DNA from: Lentzea sp. NBRC 105346
Lineage (GTDB): Bacteria > Actinomycetota > Actinomycetes > Mycobacteriales > Pseudonocardiaceae
DNA length: 64,000 bases
Reading direction: 5' to 3'
Assembly: GCF_030269605.1 (NCBI RefSeq)
Contig: NZ_BSTQ01000002.1
Coordinates: 744,429-808,428 of the forward strand
Shown here: positions 49,187 through 58,704 of the stretch, piece after piece
How the letters are laid out: every line of letters starts with the position of its first letter
Numbering within the stretch: position 1 is the stretch's first letter
Made by a program: the position numbers and the translations under genes
Notes under the pieces: model-generated
Databases searched by the model: none
Seen by the model: the letters and a program-made list of their open reading frames with translations, nothing else
What the model was told of the DNA's origin: nothing

Positions 49187-50713
49187 TCAGCCTCCCGTCC
49201 TGAGCAACTGCTCGTTCATGATGAGAAACGCGCCCAGCCCGTGGAAGTCGTTCGTCGCACGGGTGCGGTTGACGTAGTAGCTGTAGTCGCCGACGTTGGT
49301 ACCGATGGAGATGTCGGCGATGTTCGTGAGACCGTCGCCGCCCAGCGACACCTTGGCGAGCACCCCCTGATAGCCGGAGCTCGCCAGCGCCCGGTAGCCG
49401 GCGTCGACATACCCGCGTTCCACCGCCCTGGAGGCGACGAAGGTGAACATGCTGGAGCACGACGTCTCGGTCCAGTTGTCGGAGCGGGAGCCCTTGTCCA
49501 CCACCTGGAACCAACGTCCGGTAGCGGGATCCTGGTAGCGCGCGTACGCGCTCACGAGGTCCCGGATGTAGGTCACCAGCTGGGCCCGCCGGGGATGGTC
49601 GGCCGGCAGGTGCTCCAGCACGTCGATGGTGGCCATGCTGAACCAGCCGATCGCGCGGCACCAGTACTCCGGCGCCACACCGGTGACCGGGTCCGCCCAC
49701 GTCTGCGCTCGCGCCTCGTCGTAGGCGTGCCTGAGCAGACCTGTCGACTGCCGCAGGTGGTTCGCGTAGGTCACGAGCTGGTTCGACGCCTCGTTGTTCG
49801 CGTACGTGCTGTCGCCGAACCGTTGCCCGTACTCGACCAGGAACGGGCTCACCATGAACACGCCGTCGGCCCACAGCTGGTTCTCGCGGCTGGTGGCGTG
49901 CCAGAACCCCTTGTCGGACGTGCGGGGATAGGTGTTGAGGCGGGTACGGATCCTGTCCGCGGCGATCTTGTAGCGGGACTGGCCGGTCTCGGCGTGCAGG
50001 ATCACCAGCAGCCGCCCGGACAGCATGCTGTCCAGGTTGTTGAAGCTCTGGCTGATGTTGCCGCTGCTGTCGACGAAGCGGTCCACCCAGTCCTTGATGT
50101 AGCGCAGGTATCGCGGATCGTGCGTGCGCTGGTAGACGAGGTACTGGCCGTAGAGGTACAAGCCGCGCGTGTACGACCAGCCGCCGAGGGTGTCCGGCGG
50201 GTACCGGCGCATCGTGGACTCGACCACCGCGACCGACCAGTCGGTGCCCCCGCCGCCTGCACCGACGGTCAGCGAGTCCAGGTTCGGGCCGCCGTTGCCG
50301 GTGGTCGCGGTGGCGCGGATCTTGTTGGTACCCGCGTTGAGCGGCACCTGGACGGACGCCGTCCGCCAGGTGTCCCAGGTGGATGTTCCGGTGAACGCGA
50401 GCTCGTCCGCGGCGAGCGCCCCGTTCACGCTCACGTCCATCGGCCGGTTCGTCGTCGTACCGTTGGAGTAACGGAACGTCAACGCCGTCGTGCCCGAAAC
50501 CGCCGCCTCCACGGTGAACTCGACGTAGCCGCCGACCATGTTGTCGTAGTTCACGAAACCGGTCCCGGTGAAGCCGGTGTGGTTCGCCTCGACGACACCC
50601 AGCGAGATCGTCGCGTTCTCCGCCTCGTACGCGGTTGCGGTGGCGGCGGCCGGAGCCGCCGTCACCACCGACGCCACGAGTGCGGCCAGCAGGGGCAGTG
50701 CTGCTCGTCTCAT
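49187..50713 (-). CDS. Secreted GH105 unsaturated rhamnogalacturonyl hydrolase with CBM35
   Basis: 508 residues: signal peptide (1-25), one CBM35 module (about 28-150, YEAENATISLGVVEANHTGF), then an (alpha/alpha)6 barrel of GH88/GH105 type (GGWSYTRGLYLYGQYLVYQR, HATSRENQLWADGVFMVSPF, WCRAIGWFSMATIDVLEHLP). Such enzymes remove the unsaturated uronic acid left by pectin lyases. The CBM35 binds uronic acids or galactan-type glycans and keeps the enzyme on the wall. ATG 50713 has GGAGGGAG upstream. Last gene of a minus-strand set (58247 to 49187), all carrying CBM35. Confidence 0.88.
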   Translation of the reverse strand: MRRAALPLLAALVASVVTAAPAAATATAYEAENATISLGVVEANHTGFTGTGFVNYDNMVGGYVEFTVEAAVSGTTALTFRYSNGTTTNRPMDVSVNGALAADELAFTGTSTWDTWRTASVQVPLNAGTNKIRATATTGNGGPNLDSLTVGAGGGGTDWSVAVVESTMRRYPPDTLGGWSYTRGLYLYGQYLVYQRTHDPRYLRYIKDWVDRFVDSSGNISQSFNNLDSMLSGRLLVILHAETGQSRYKIAADRIRTRLNTYPRTSDKGFWHATSRENQLWADGVFMVSPFLVEYGQRFGDSTYANNEASNQLVTYANHLRQSTGLLRHAYDEARAQTWADPVTGVAPEYWCRAIGWFSMATIDVLEHLPADHPRRAQLVTYIRDLVSAYARYQDPATGRWFQVVDKGSRSDNWTETSCSSMFTFVASRAVERGYVDAGYRALASSGYQGVLAKVSLGGDGLTNIADISIGTNVGDYSYYVNRTRATNDFHGLGAFLIMNEQLLRTGG

Positions 50714-50728
50714 GTCGTCGCTCCCTCC

Positions 50729-52480
50729 TCAGCCCGCGTACTGGGCGATGATCTTCGTGAAGTCGTAGGGCTGCTGGGAGATCCCGCTGCACGAGTCGCC
50801 GGCGGAACCCGACGTGCACGGCCGGTCGCGGTTGACCGACCAGAACGTGAACCGCGCGAGGTGGTGCTGCTGCGCGTAGGACAACATCGCCTGGAAGTCC
50901 TGCAGCCGGACCACCTCACCCGCGACGTCCGTCTTGCCGTTCATCGACGAGATGCCCATGTGCCGGTACGCCGTGTCGTCGCTGTAGCCGTAGGCGGTCT
51001 TGATCCTGCTCTTGAGTCCCTCGGCCGCCTGGATCGTCAGCGGGCCCATGTTCGTGCTGCCGCCGCCGAAGTCGAACGGCATGATCACCCAGCCGTCGTT
51101 GGCCAGACCGGACGCGGCGCCCTTGCCGATCAGGCCGGTGCCCCACGAGTTCGGACCCGTCTGCTCCGTGCCCATGGTGATATAGGTCTTGATGCCGGGG
51201 TTGTTCGTCTTGACGATCTTCAGTGCGTCGATGACGCGCTGCTGCACCGTGTTGTTGGTGAACTCGGTGTCCTCGATGTCGATGTCGATGGCCTTGAGCT
51301 GGTAGGCGTTGATCACCTTCTGGTACGCGCCGGCCAGCGCCGAGGCCGACGAGCAGTACTCGCCGAGCTTGCGGCCGGACCAGCCGCCGAACGACGGGAT
51401 GACGTCACCGCCCGCCGCGCGGATCGCGTTGATCGCGGACTGGTCCGTGCCGCCGGTGAGCGGCCGCGCGCCGTCCCAGGCCGGATTGCACGTGCCGTCG
51501 GACAGGATGAACGCGAGCGTGAACCACTTGATCCCGGTCGCGGACATCACGGTGGTGGGCGACTGCGGGTCGCCCCAGCCCAGGTACTCGTAGGGCGCGG
51601 CCGCCATCGCGCCGGCTGATGGCGGTGCCGGGTCTCCCAGGGTCAGCTTGTCGAGGTTGGGACCGCCGTTCGCGGTCGTCGCGGTCGCGCGGACCTTGTT
51701 GGTGCCGGCGTTGAGGGTCGCCTGAACGGACTTCGCCTGCCAGCTGTCCCAAGTGGACGTTCCGGTGAACGCGAGCTCATCGGCTACCAGAGCACCATTG
51801 ACCGTGATGTCCATCGGCCGGTTCGTCGTGGTGCCGTTGGAATACCGGAACGTCAACGCCGTCGTGCCCGCTGCCGCCGAGTCGACGGTGAACTCGACGT
51901 AGCTGCCGATGACGTTGTCGTAGTTGACGAACCCGGTCCCGGTATAGCCGGTGTGGTTGGCCTCTACGACGCCTTGCGAGATCGTGGCGCTTTCGGCCTG
52001 ATAGTCGGCGCTGGGCGCGGCGACGTCCACGTCCACGTGGTCGAGATTGGGGCCGCCCGCGGCGGTGGTCGCCGTGGCGCGGATCTTGTTGGCGCCGGTG
52101 TTGAGCGCCACCTGGATCGACTTGGTCTGCCAGCTGTCCCAGGTGGATGTTCCGGTGAACGCGAGCTCGTCCGCGGCAAGAGCACCGTTGGCGGTGATGT
52201 CCATCGGCCGGTTCGTCGTGGTGCCGTTGGAATACCGGAACGTCAGCGTCGCCGTCCCCGCCGCGGCGGCGTTGACCGTGAACTCGACGTAGCCGCCGAT
52301 CACGTTGTCGTAGTTGACGAAACCGGTCCCGGTGAAGCCGGTGTGGTTGGCCTCCACCACGCCCTGCGAGATCGTCGCGGTCTCCGCCTCATAACGGACG
52401 GGAGCCGCCGAGACGGTCGTGGCGGGCGCCCACAGGGCGACCAGCAAACCCGCCACGAGCACAGAAATGCTCCTGAGCAT
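50729..52480 (-). CDS. Secreted GH18 glycosidase (chitinase-like) with two CBM35
   Basis: 583 residues: signal peptide (about 1-25), CBM35 (27-148), CBM35 (152-275), then a GH18-like barrel (about 290-583). The barrel has FGGWSGRKLGEYC and the catalytic strand LKAIDIDIEDTEF, where the DxDxE pattern provides the acid Glu. It resembles bacterial GH18 proteins that combine with CBMs and act on chitin or other GlcNAc polymers. In a pectin/galactan locus the natural substrate is uncertain. ATG 52480 with GGAGG six bases upstream is clear. Fifteen bases separate it from the GH105 gene. Confidence 0.88.
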   Translation of the reverse strand: MLRSISVLVAGLLVALWAPATTVSAAPVRYEAETATISQGVVEANHTGFTGTGFVNYDNVIGGYVEFTVNAAAAGTATLTFRYSNGTTTNRPMDITANGALAADELAFTGTSTWDSWQTKSIQVALNTGANKIRATATTAAGGPNLDHVDVDVAAPSADYQAESATISQGVVEANHTGYTGTGFVNYDNVIGSYVEFTVDSAAAGTTALTFRYSNGTTTNRPMDITVNGALVADELAFTGTSTWDSWQAKSVQATLNAGTNKVRATATTANGGPNLDKLTLGDPAPPSAGAMAAAPYEYLGWGDPQSPTTVMSATGIKWFTLAFILSDGTCNPAWDGARPLTGGTDQSAINAIRAAGGDVIPSFGGWSGRKLGEYCSSASALAGAYQKVINAYQLKAIDIDIEDTEFTNNTVQQRVIDALKIVKTNNPGIKTYITMGTEQTGPNSWGTGLIGKGAASGLANDGWVIMPFDFGGGSTNMGPLTIQAAEGLKSRIKTAYGYSDDTAYRHMGISSMNGKTDVAGEVVRLQDFQAMLSYAQQHHLARFTFWSVNRDRPCTSGSAGDSCSGISQQPYDFTKIIAQYAG

Positions 52481-52498
52481 AGTGATCCTCCTGGTCGG

Positions 52499-52546
52499 GG
52501 TCGTGAGTGCTTTCCGTCGCCATGGCGACGGAAAGCACTCACGACC
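52499..52546. terminator. Palindromic terminator, family member B
   Basis: A 48-base perfect palindrome with its centre at CCATGG, located between the stop of the PQQ-type dehydrogenase gene (52557) and the start of the GH18 gene, in the same family as 26102 and 63024. It may end part of the upstream transcripts and leave the GH18-GH105 pair partly independent. Confidence 0.75.
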
Positions 52547-52556
52547 AGCGTGGGCG

Positions 52557-54974
52557 TCAGGCGATGGTGATCCGGAAGATCTTGTCCGAGCCGTCCGCGG
52601 CTCCACCGTTGTTGTCGCAGTTGGTCGTGCTCAGCCACAGCTGGTCGGCGCCCGGCACCTTGGTGACCGTGCGCAGGCGTCCGTACGTGCCGACGTAGTA
52701 CGCCGTCGCCGTGCCGACGCTCTCGGTGTCACCGTTGATCGGGATCCGCCACAGCCGCTCACCGCGCAGCGCGCCCATGTAGATGACGTTGCGGACGATC
52801 GCGATGCCGCTGGGCGACGCGCTGCTCACCGACCACGTCTTCTTCGGGTTCTCCATGCCCGTGACCGAGCACGTGCCCTCACAGGTCGGCCAGCCGTAGT
52901 TGCGGCCCGGCTTGATCAGGTTGAGCTCGTCGTAGGAGCTGTTGCCGAACTCCGCCTCCCACAGCCGCCCGTTGCGGTCGAACGCCAGGCCCTGCGGGTT
53001 GCGGTGCCCGTAGCTGTAGACGAGCGTGCCGAACGGGTTGCCCGGCGCGGGCTGACCCGTCGTGGTCATCCGCAGGATCTTGCCGTTGAGCGAGCTCTTG
53101 TCCTGGGCGAGGCTCGAGGTCTGCGCGTCACCGGTGCTCGCGTACAGGTAGCCATCCGGACCGAACGCCAGCCGGCCGCCGTTGTGGTAGCGGTTCTTCT
53201 TGATCCCGCTGACCAGTGTGGTGTACCCGCTGAGCGACGTGCCGCTGTAGGTCATCCGGACGATCCGGTTGCCCTCCGAGGCCGTGTGCATGAAGTAGAC
53301 GTAGTGGTTGCTCGCCCAGTTCGGGTCGACGGCGACGCCGAGCAGACCGCCCTCGCCGTCGGTGGTCACCACGTTCGGGACGGAGCCGACCTGGGTCTTG
53401 GTGCCGTTGAGCGCGACCTTCCAGACGCGGAAGTCGTCGCGTTCGGTCACCAGTGCCGTCTGACCGTCGGGCATGAAGTAGGTGCCCCACGGAATGGTCA
53501 GTCCGGTCGTGATGGTGGTGATGCTGGACGGAACGCCGCCGTCGGTGGTGCACGGGCTCGTCCGGAACGACACCGAGTTGCTCTGGGCCGAGACGTTGCC
53601 CGCGGCGTCCCTCGCCACGACGTGCAGGGTGTACGGGCTGTCGCACGCCAGACCGGTCACCGTGGTCGAGGTGGCGGGCGGGTTTCCGGTGACCGTCTTG
53701 TAGACCGAGGTACCGCTGCGCACGTCGTACGCGGTGACGGCGACGTTGTCGGTGGAGGCCGTCCAGCTCAGGCCCGCACTGGTCGACCCGACGCTCGACT
53801 GCGTCAGGTTCGCCGGCGCGGTGGGCGCCACCACGTCCGAACTGGGCGAGGTCGTGCAGATCGCCTGGGCGCTGCTCTGCGACACGTTGCCCGCGGCGTC
53901 ACGCGCGAACACCGACAGCCGGTACTGCGTGTTGGGCGTCAGGCCGGTCAGGTTCTTGGTGGTGCTGCTGCCCGGCGCCTCGCCGAGCTTGTTGCCGTCG
54001 TGGTAGATGTCGTACGCGACCACGCCGACGTTGTCCGTCGAGGCTCCCCACGTCAGGGTCAGGCTGTTCTCGGTGATGTTGCTGCAGCTGGGCTGTCCCG
54101 GCGTGGTCGGAACCTGGGTGTCGGGCGACAGGCCCGCGCGGAGGCGGTCGACGTTCGGCCCACCGTTGATCGTGGTGGACGTCGCGCGGATCTTGTTCGT
54201 GCCCGCGTTCAGTGTCGCGGTGAACGTCGCGTCCGCCCACGTGTCCCAGGTCGTGGTGCCGCCGAACGCCATCTCGTCGCGCACGAGGGTGCCGTTCACC
54301 GTGATGTCCATCGGCCGGTTCGTCGTGGTTCCGTTGGAGTACCGGATGGTCAGGCCCACGGCGCCCGCCGCGGCGGCGTCGACCGTCCACTCGACATAGC
54401 TGCCGACCACGTTGTCGTAGTTGACGAAACCGGTCCCGGTGAAGCCGGTGTGGTTGGACTCCACCACACCCTGCGAGATCGTCGCCGTCTCGGCCTGGTA
54501 GTCACTGGTGGGCGCCGCGACCTCGACCGCGAGGTAGTCGAGGTTCGGCCCGCCGTTGACGGTCGTCGCGGTCGCCCGGATCGTGTTCGCGCCCGCCCTG
54601 ACCGCCGCCTGAACCGACTTGGACTGCCAGGTGTCCCAGGAACCCGTGCCGGGGAAGGACAACTCGTCCGAGACGAGCGTGCCGTTGACCGTGATGTCCA
54701 GCGGCCGGCCCGTCGTGGTGCCATTGGCATAGCTGAACGTCAGCGTCGCCGTGCCCGCGGTGGCGGCGTCGACCGTCCACTCGACGTAGCTGCCGACCAC
54801 GTTGTCGTAGTTGACGAAACCGCTGCCGCTGAAGCCCGTGTGGTTGGACTCGGCCACGCCCTGCGAGATCGTCGCGCTCTCCGCCTCGTACCGGACGGGT
54901 GCCGCGGACACCGGTGCCGACAAGGCGGCGACCAGGCCCACCGCAAGTAATGCCGCTGTGCGTTTCCTTCTCAT
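52557..54974 (-). CDS. Secreted PQQ-type sugar dehydrogenase with two CBM35 and two FN3
   Basis: 805 residues: signal peptide (1-24), two CBM35 (26-148 and 152-275), two fibronectin type III domains (about 288-380 and 385-470), and a C-terminal six-bladed propeller of the soluble glucose/sorbosone dehydrogenase family (about 478-805). The propeller shows DGEGGLLGVAVDPNWASNHY, GGRLAFGPDGYLYASTGDAQ and GHRNPQGLAFDRNGRLWEAE. Family members oxidise sugars with PQQ bound in the propeller, and some secreted fungal relatives feed electrons to lytic monooxygenases. No PQQ synthesis genes or LPMO are in the window. ATG 54974 follows a purine-rich RBS. Confidence 0.88.
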   Translation of the reverse strand: MRRKRTAALLAVGLVAALSAPVSAAPVRYEAESATISQGVAESNHTGFSGSGFVNYDNVVGSYVEWTVDAATAGTATLTFSYANGTTTGRPLDITVNGTLVSDELSFPGTGSWDTWQSKSVQAAVRAGANTIRATATTVNGGPNLDYLAVEVAAPTSDYQAETATISQGVVESNHTGFTGTGFVNYDNVVGSYVEWTVDAAAAGAVGLTIRYSNGTTTNRPMDITVNGTLVRDEMAFGGTTTWDTWADATFTATLNAGTNKIRATSTTINGGPNVDRLRAGLSPDTQVPTTPGQPSCSNITENSLTLTWGASTDNVGVVAYDIYHDGNKLGEAPGSSTTKNLTGLTPNTQYRLSVFARDAAGNVSQSSAQAICTTSPSSDVVAPTAPANLTQSSVGSTSAGLSWTASTDNVAVTAYDVRSGTSVYKTVTGNPPATSTTVTGLACDSPYTLHVVARDAAGNVSAQSNSVSFRTSPCTTDGGVPSSITTITTGLTIPWGTYFMPDGQTALVTERDDFRVWKVALNGTKTQVGSVPNVVTTDGEGGLLGVAVDPNWASNHYVYFMHTASEGNRIVRMTYSGTSLSGYTTLVSGIKKNRYHNGGRLAFGPDGYLYASTGDAQTSSLAQDKSSLNGKILRMTTTGQPAPGNPFGTLVYSYGHRNPQGLAFDRNGRLWEAEFGNSSYDELNLIKPGRNYGWPTCEGTCSVTGMENPKKTWSVSSASPSGIAIVRNVIYMGALRGERLWRIPINGDTESVGTATAYYVGTYGRLRTVTKVPGADQLWLSTTNCDNNGGAADGSDKIFRITIA

Positions 54975-54986
54975 GGCCCGCTCCTG

Positions 54987-56168
54987 TCAGCTGACGGTGA
55001 TCTTGTCGAGGTTGGGTCCGCCGTTGGCGGTCGTCGCGGTCGCCCGGATCTTGTTGGTTCCTGCGTTGAGCGCCACGGTTCTGGTGACGGTCTGCCAGGT
55101 GTCCCAGGTGGACGTTCCGGCGAATCCGAGCTCGTCGACGGCAAGAGCACCGTTGACCGTGATGTCCATCGGCCGGTTCGTCGTGGTGCCGTTGGAATAT
55201 CGGAACGTCAGCGTCGCCGAGCCCGCTGCGGCGGCGTCCACGGTGAACTCGACATAGCTGCCGGTCACGTTGTCGTAGTTCACGAATCCCGTGCCGGTGA
55301 AGCCGGTGTGGTTGGACTCCACGACGCCCTGCGAGATCGTCGCGTTCTCGGCCTGGTAGTCGGCCGAGGGTGCCGACGTCAGCTGGTATGCCCGCATGTT
55401 GGTCAGCAACAGATAGCAGTCCTGCAGCGAGCCGGAGGTGTCGCCGAGCGAACGGTAGATGCCCCACTTCGGCCGCACGCGGTCGTCCAGCCACGTGTCG
55501 ACGCCGGACTTCGAGGCGTCGATGACCGTGCTCGTGCCGTTGCGCACGACCCAGCGCACCCAGCCGTTCGGCGCGTCGTCGATCTTCATCTCGAACTCGA
55601 CGTCGACCCATCGGTTCTGCAGCGGGTCCAGGTCGACCGCGCCGACCAGGGTGTTCGACCCGACGACCTTCAGCTCGATCTTGGGCACACCGCTGTAGCG
55701 CCGCAGGGACATCACGACGATCGGCGCGGTGTCCGTACCGGGCATCTTCATCTGCATGATGTGCGTGAAGGTGGTGGTCGCCTTCAGCGAGCTCGGGATG
55801 AACATCGACTGGGTGAACCGCCAGGTCTGCCCCTTGAGCAGGCTCAGATAGTCACCACCGGCGGGCGACCGCATGCCCTTGACCTCCTGGCGCTGCCGGT
55901 CGGTCGACGAGTCGCGGTCCACCATGTGCATGTTGAAGCGGAAGTTGTTGTCCTGCACGAAGATGTGCGGCTGGCCTTCCGGATGCGAGTTCGCCCGGTC
56001 GTCCTCGACGCCCTCGAAGGCGTCGAGGCCGTCGGTGCTCGCCTCCGGGGCCCAGCGCAGCTGCCAGGCCGCCTGCGCGGCGGCGGTCGGCTGGGCCAGC
56101 GTGAGACCGGCGAGGAGCAGGGAGCCGCACAGGGTTGTCAACAGCCGACGCCGCAGGGATGAAGCCAT
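54987..56168 (-). CDS. Secreted polysaccharide-lyase-like protein with CBM35
   Basis: 393 residues. Tat-like signal (SLRRRLLTTLCGSLLLAGLT), then a jelly-roll domain (about 35-265: NSHPEGQPHIFVQDNNFRFN, TFTHIMQMKMPGTDTAPIVV, VDVEFEMKIDDAPNGWVRWV, WGIYRSLGDTSGSLQDCYLL) and one C-terminal CBM35 (about 270-393). The jelly-roll pattern with the HxMQxK strand resembles heparinase I/glucuronan-lyase folds (PL13/PL14/PL20-like), but I cannot name the family. A secreted lyase fits the neighbouring GH105, which acts on lyase products. ATG 56168 is preferred (AAGG seven bases upstream) over two upstream ATGs. Twelve bases from the next gene. Confidence 0.78.
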   Translation of the reverse strand: MASSLRRRLLTTLCGSLLLAGLTLAQPTAAAQAAWQLRWAPEASTDGLDAFEGVEDDRANSHPEGQPHIFVQDNNFRFNMHMVDRDSSTDRQRQEVKGMRSPAGGDYLSLLKGQTWRFTQSMFIPSSLKATTTFTHIMQMKMPGTDTAPIVVMSLRRYSGVPKIELKVVGSNTLVGAVDLDPLQNRWVDVEFEMKIDDAPNGWVRWVVRNGTSTVIDASKSGVDTWLDDRVRPKWGIYRSLGDTSGSLQDCYLLLTNMRAYQLTSAPSADYQAENATISQGVVESNHTGFTGTGFVNYDNVTGSYVEFTVDAAAAGSATLTFRYSNGTTTNRPMDITVNGALAVDELGFAGTSTWDTWQTVTRTVALNAGTNKIRATATTANGGPNLDKITVS

Positions 56169-56261
56169 TGCCGCACCTTCCATGGGGAATCGCGCCACCG
56201 GCAGGAACCGGTGGGCATAGTCAGGAAGGCCACCCCTGGCGGCGGTGGGGTGGCCGTCCGG

Positions 56262-58247
56262 TCAACCGATGCTGATCTGGTCCAGGTTCGGGCCACCGTT
56301 GACGGTGGTGGCGGTGGCCCGGATGGTGTTGGCGCCCGCGGTGAGGTTCACCGTGAGGGTCGCGGTCTGCCAGTTGTCCCAAGTGGACGTTCCGGCGAAC
56401 CCGAGTTCGTCCGCGGCGAGGGTGCCGTTGACAGTGATGTCCATCGGCCGGTTCGTGGTGGTGCCGTTGGCATAGCGCAACGTCACCGTCGCCGGACCCG
56501 TCGCAGCCGCGTTCACGGTGAACTGGACGTAGCTGCCGATCACGTTGTCGTAGTTGACGAACCCGGTCCCGGTGTAGCCGGTGTGGTTCGACTCCACCAC
56601 GCCCTGGGAGATCGTGGCGTTCTCCGCCTGGTACACCGTGGCGGGCGGCGGTGCCGTGGCGACAGACACGTCGAGGTAGTCCAGGTTGGGACCGCCGTTG
56701 GCGGTCGTCGCGGCCGCCCGGACCAGGTTGGCGCCGGCGTTCAGGTTCACCGTGACGACGCTGGTGCGCCACAGGCTCCAGGCGCCGCTGCCGGGGAACG
56801 ACAGCTCGTCGGCGGCCAGGACGCCGTTGACGGTGACGTCCATCGGCCGGTTGGTCGTGGTGCCGTTGGCGTAGTCGAACACCAGCGTGGCGGGACCGGC
56901 CTGGGCGGCGTTCACCGTCCATTCCACCGCGGAGCCGGTGACGTTGGCGTAGTTGACGAACCCGGTGCCGGAGAACCCGGAGTGGTTGGACTCGACCACA
57001 CCCTGCGAGATGGTCCCGCGCTCGGCCTCGTAACGGTTGGACGTACCCGCCCGCGAGACCCGATACAGGACCGTGCCGTGCGGCGGCACCGAGGCGCTGA
57101 TCGCACCCGTGGTGGTGCGGATGCTCTTGGTCCACAGGTCCTTGAGCGTGTACTGCGGCGAACCGCCCAGGCCGATCGCCGACGCGGTCGTGCCGATCGT
57201 CGCGGTCGCGGTCGTCTCGTTCGACAACGCGACCGCGCGGTCACCGTTGGCCAGCACCTTGCTGTAGACGACGAGTCCATTGGAACTGCTGATGACCGTG
57301 CCCTGCCTGCCGAGCGGATCCTGGTCCACCGCGATCACGTCGGTGTTCTTCAGGATCGTGAACGTGTCATCGTTCACCTTGCGCAGGTCGGCGCCGATCA
57401 GCAGGGGCGCGGACATGATCGCCCACAGGCTGAAGTGCGTGCGGTACTCGGTGGCGGTCATGCCGCCGTTGCCGACCTCGAGCATGTCCGGGTCGTTCCA
57501 GTGCCCCGGACCGGCGTACTGGGCGAGGCCGCGGTTCGCCTGCGCCTTGCCGATCATGCTCGTCCAGTTGTCGCTGATGTCGCCGGTGGTGCGCCACAGG
57601 TTGCCGACGTCCTCGCCCCACGTCCACACCTTGGGGTCGGACCGGCCCCACTCGCAGATGCTGTAGACGATCGGCCGGCCGGTCGCCTTCAGCGCGTCGC
57701 GCATGGTGGTGTAGCGCTGGACGGCGTCGACACCCTGGTTGTTGCAGTTGTCGTACTTGAGGTAGTCCACTCCCCACGACGCGAACAGCCGGGCGTCGGA
57801 GTACTCGTGCCCGAGCGCGCCGGGGAACCCGGCCGTGTTGCAGGTCTTGGTACCCGCGCTGGTGTAGATGCCGAACTTGAGCCCTTTGGAGTGGACGTAG
57901 TCGGCGAGTCCCTTGATGCCGTTGGGAAAACGGGCCGGGTCCGGAACGAGGTTGCCCTGGGAGTCGCGTTGCGGCAGAGCCCAGCAGTCGTCGATGTTCA
58001 CGTACTGATAGCCGACGTCCTTCAGACCGCGCGAGACGAAGATGTCCGCAATGGACTTGATCATCGCCTCGTTGAAGGTCGAGGTGCAGTGCGTGGTGTT
58101 CCAGTTGTTGAAGCCCATGGGCGGCGTGCGGGCCAGGCCGTTCTCGAGGGCCCGCGCCGGCGGGGGCGTCGCGATCTGGGTGACTGCGGTCAGCAGGACG
58201 GTGATGAGGGCCGCTGAGAGCGGGCGAAGGCAGGGCGATCTTCGCAC
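56262..58247 (-). CDS. Secreted GH27 alpha-galactosidase with two CBM35
   Basis: 661 residues: signal peptide (about 1-33), GH27 (beta/alpha)8 barrel (about 34-330) beginning ENGLARTPPMGFNNWNTTHC, with nucleophile Asp166 in DYLKYDNCN and acid/base Asp in RTTGDISDNW. A beta-sandwich domain (to about 420) and two CBM35 modules (about 423-540 and 545-661) follow. The first CBM35 is more diverged than the second. It should release alpha-galactose or beta-L-arabinopyranose ends from plant polysaccharides. The GTG at 58247 has AGGAG eight bases upstream. First gene of the minus-strand CBM35 set. Confidence 0.92.
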   Translation of the reverse strand: MRRSPCLRPLSAALITVLLTAVTQIATPPPARALENGLARTPPMGFNNWNTTHCTSTFNEAMIKSIADIFVSRGLKDVGYQYVNIDDCWALPQRDSQGNLVPDPARFPNGIKGLADYVHSKGLKFGIYTSAGTKTCNTAGFPGALGHEYSDARLFASWGVDYLKYDNCNNQGVDAVQRYTTMRDALKATGRPIVYSICEWGRSDPKVWTWGEDVGNLWRTTGDISDNWTSMIGKAQANRGLAQYAGPGHWNDPDMLEVGNGGMTATEYRTHFSLWAIMSAPLLIGADLRKVNDDTFTILKNTDVIAVDQDPLGRQGTVISSSNGLVVYSKVLANGDRAVALSNETTATATIGTTASAIGLGGSPQYTLKDLWTKSIRTTTGAISASVPPHGTVLYRVSRAGTSNRYEAERGTISQGVVESNHSGFSGTGFVNYANVTGSAVEWTVNAAQAGPATLVFDYANGTTTNRPMDVTVNGVLAADELSFPGSGAWSLWRTSVVTVNLNAGANLVRAAATTANGGPNLDYLDVSVATAPPPATVYQAENATISQGVVESNHTGYTGTGFVNYDNVIGSYVQFTVNAAATGPATVTLRYANGTTTNRPMDITVNGTLAADELGFAGTSTWDNWQTATLTVNLTAGANTIRATATTVNGGPNLDQISIG

Positions 58248-58704
58248 GGACGTAACTCCTCGGATCCGGGGGCAGCGGATGCCCCGGAGTGGTCGAGGTG
58301 GCAACACGTCCGTCCGACCGGTGCCGAGCAGGAAAACACCCGTCGCGCGTTTCTCTCACCCCAAGGCCACCTCGACTCGGGACGAAAGATAGGAGGTCTA
58401 GTCCATCAATGCGAGATGTAAGTAAAGGGCTCTGTCAAGTCCGTGTCAAGCGTTGTGGGCGCCGGATAGAGAACTTTGTTTCCTGACAAGGGTTTCGACG
58501 TCTCATTGCCCCGCAGCTACGCGCCGGATCCGACGTTTGGTCGTTATCGCGATCGGCCAAACGGGTCATTCGTCCCATGAATACGTTGAAACTCGCCGTT
58601 GACGTCGCGGTGTAACCGGTCGCATGCTCTATGGCGCTCACAGTGGATTGATCGGATCTCTGGCCGCCGCCTCCTTATCCGCCGCACCTGTGGGAGGAAA
58701 CCCC
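58248..58704. promoter_or_regulatory. 457-bp divergent control region of GH27 and GH29 genes
   Basis: Between divergent secreted-enzyme genes, AT-richer than the coding DNA. TGTCAAGTCC and GTGTCAAGCG make a short direct repeat near 58433-58452. GTTTGG (58535-58540) and CCAAAC (58557-58562) with partly pairing inner bases form an imperfect inverted repeat that could be an operator. Because it drives both arms of the locus, one regulator could coordinate them. No regulator gene is adjacent. No gene is seen here. Confidence 0.45.

Noticed and set aside
52419..54950. Long plus-strand frame opposite the PQQ-dehydrogenase and CBM35 genes (similar ones at 48332, 56211, 60160 and 43393)
   Set aside because: Repetitive Arg/Gly/Val-rich translation that mirrors the CBM35 repeats on the opposite strand. 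No domain or sensible RBS was seen.
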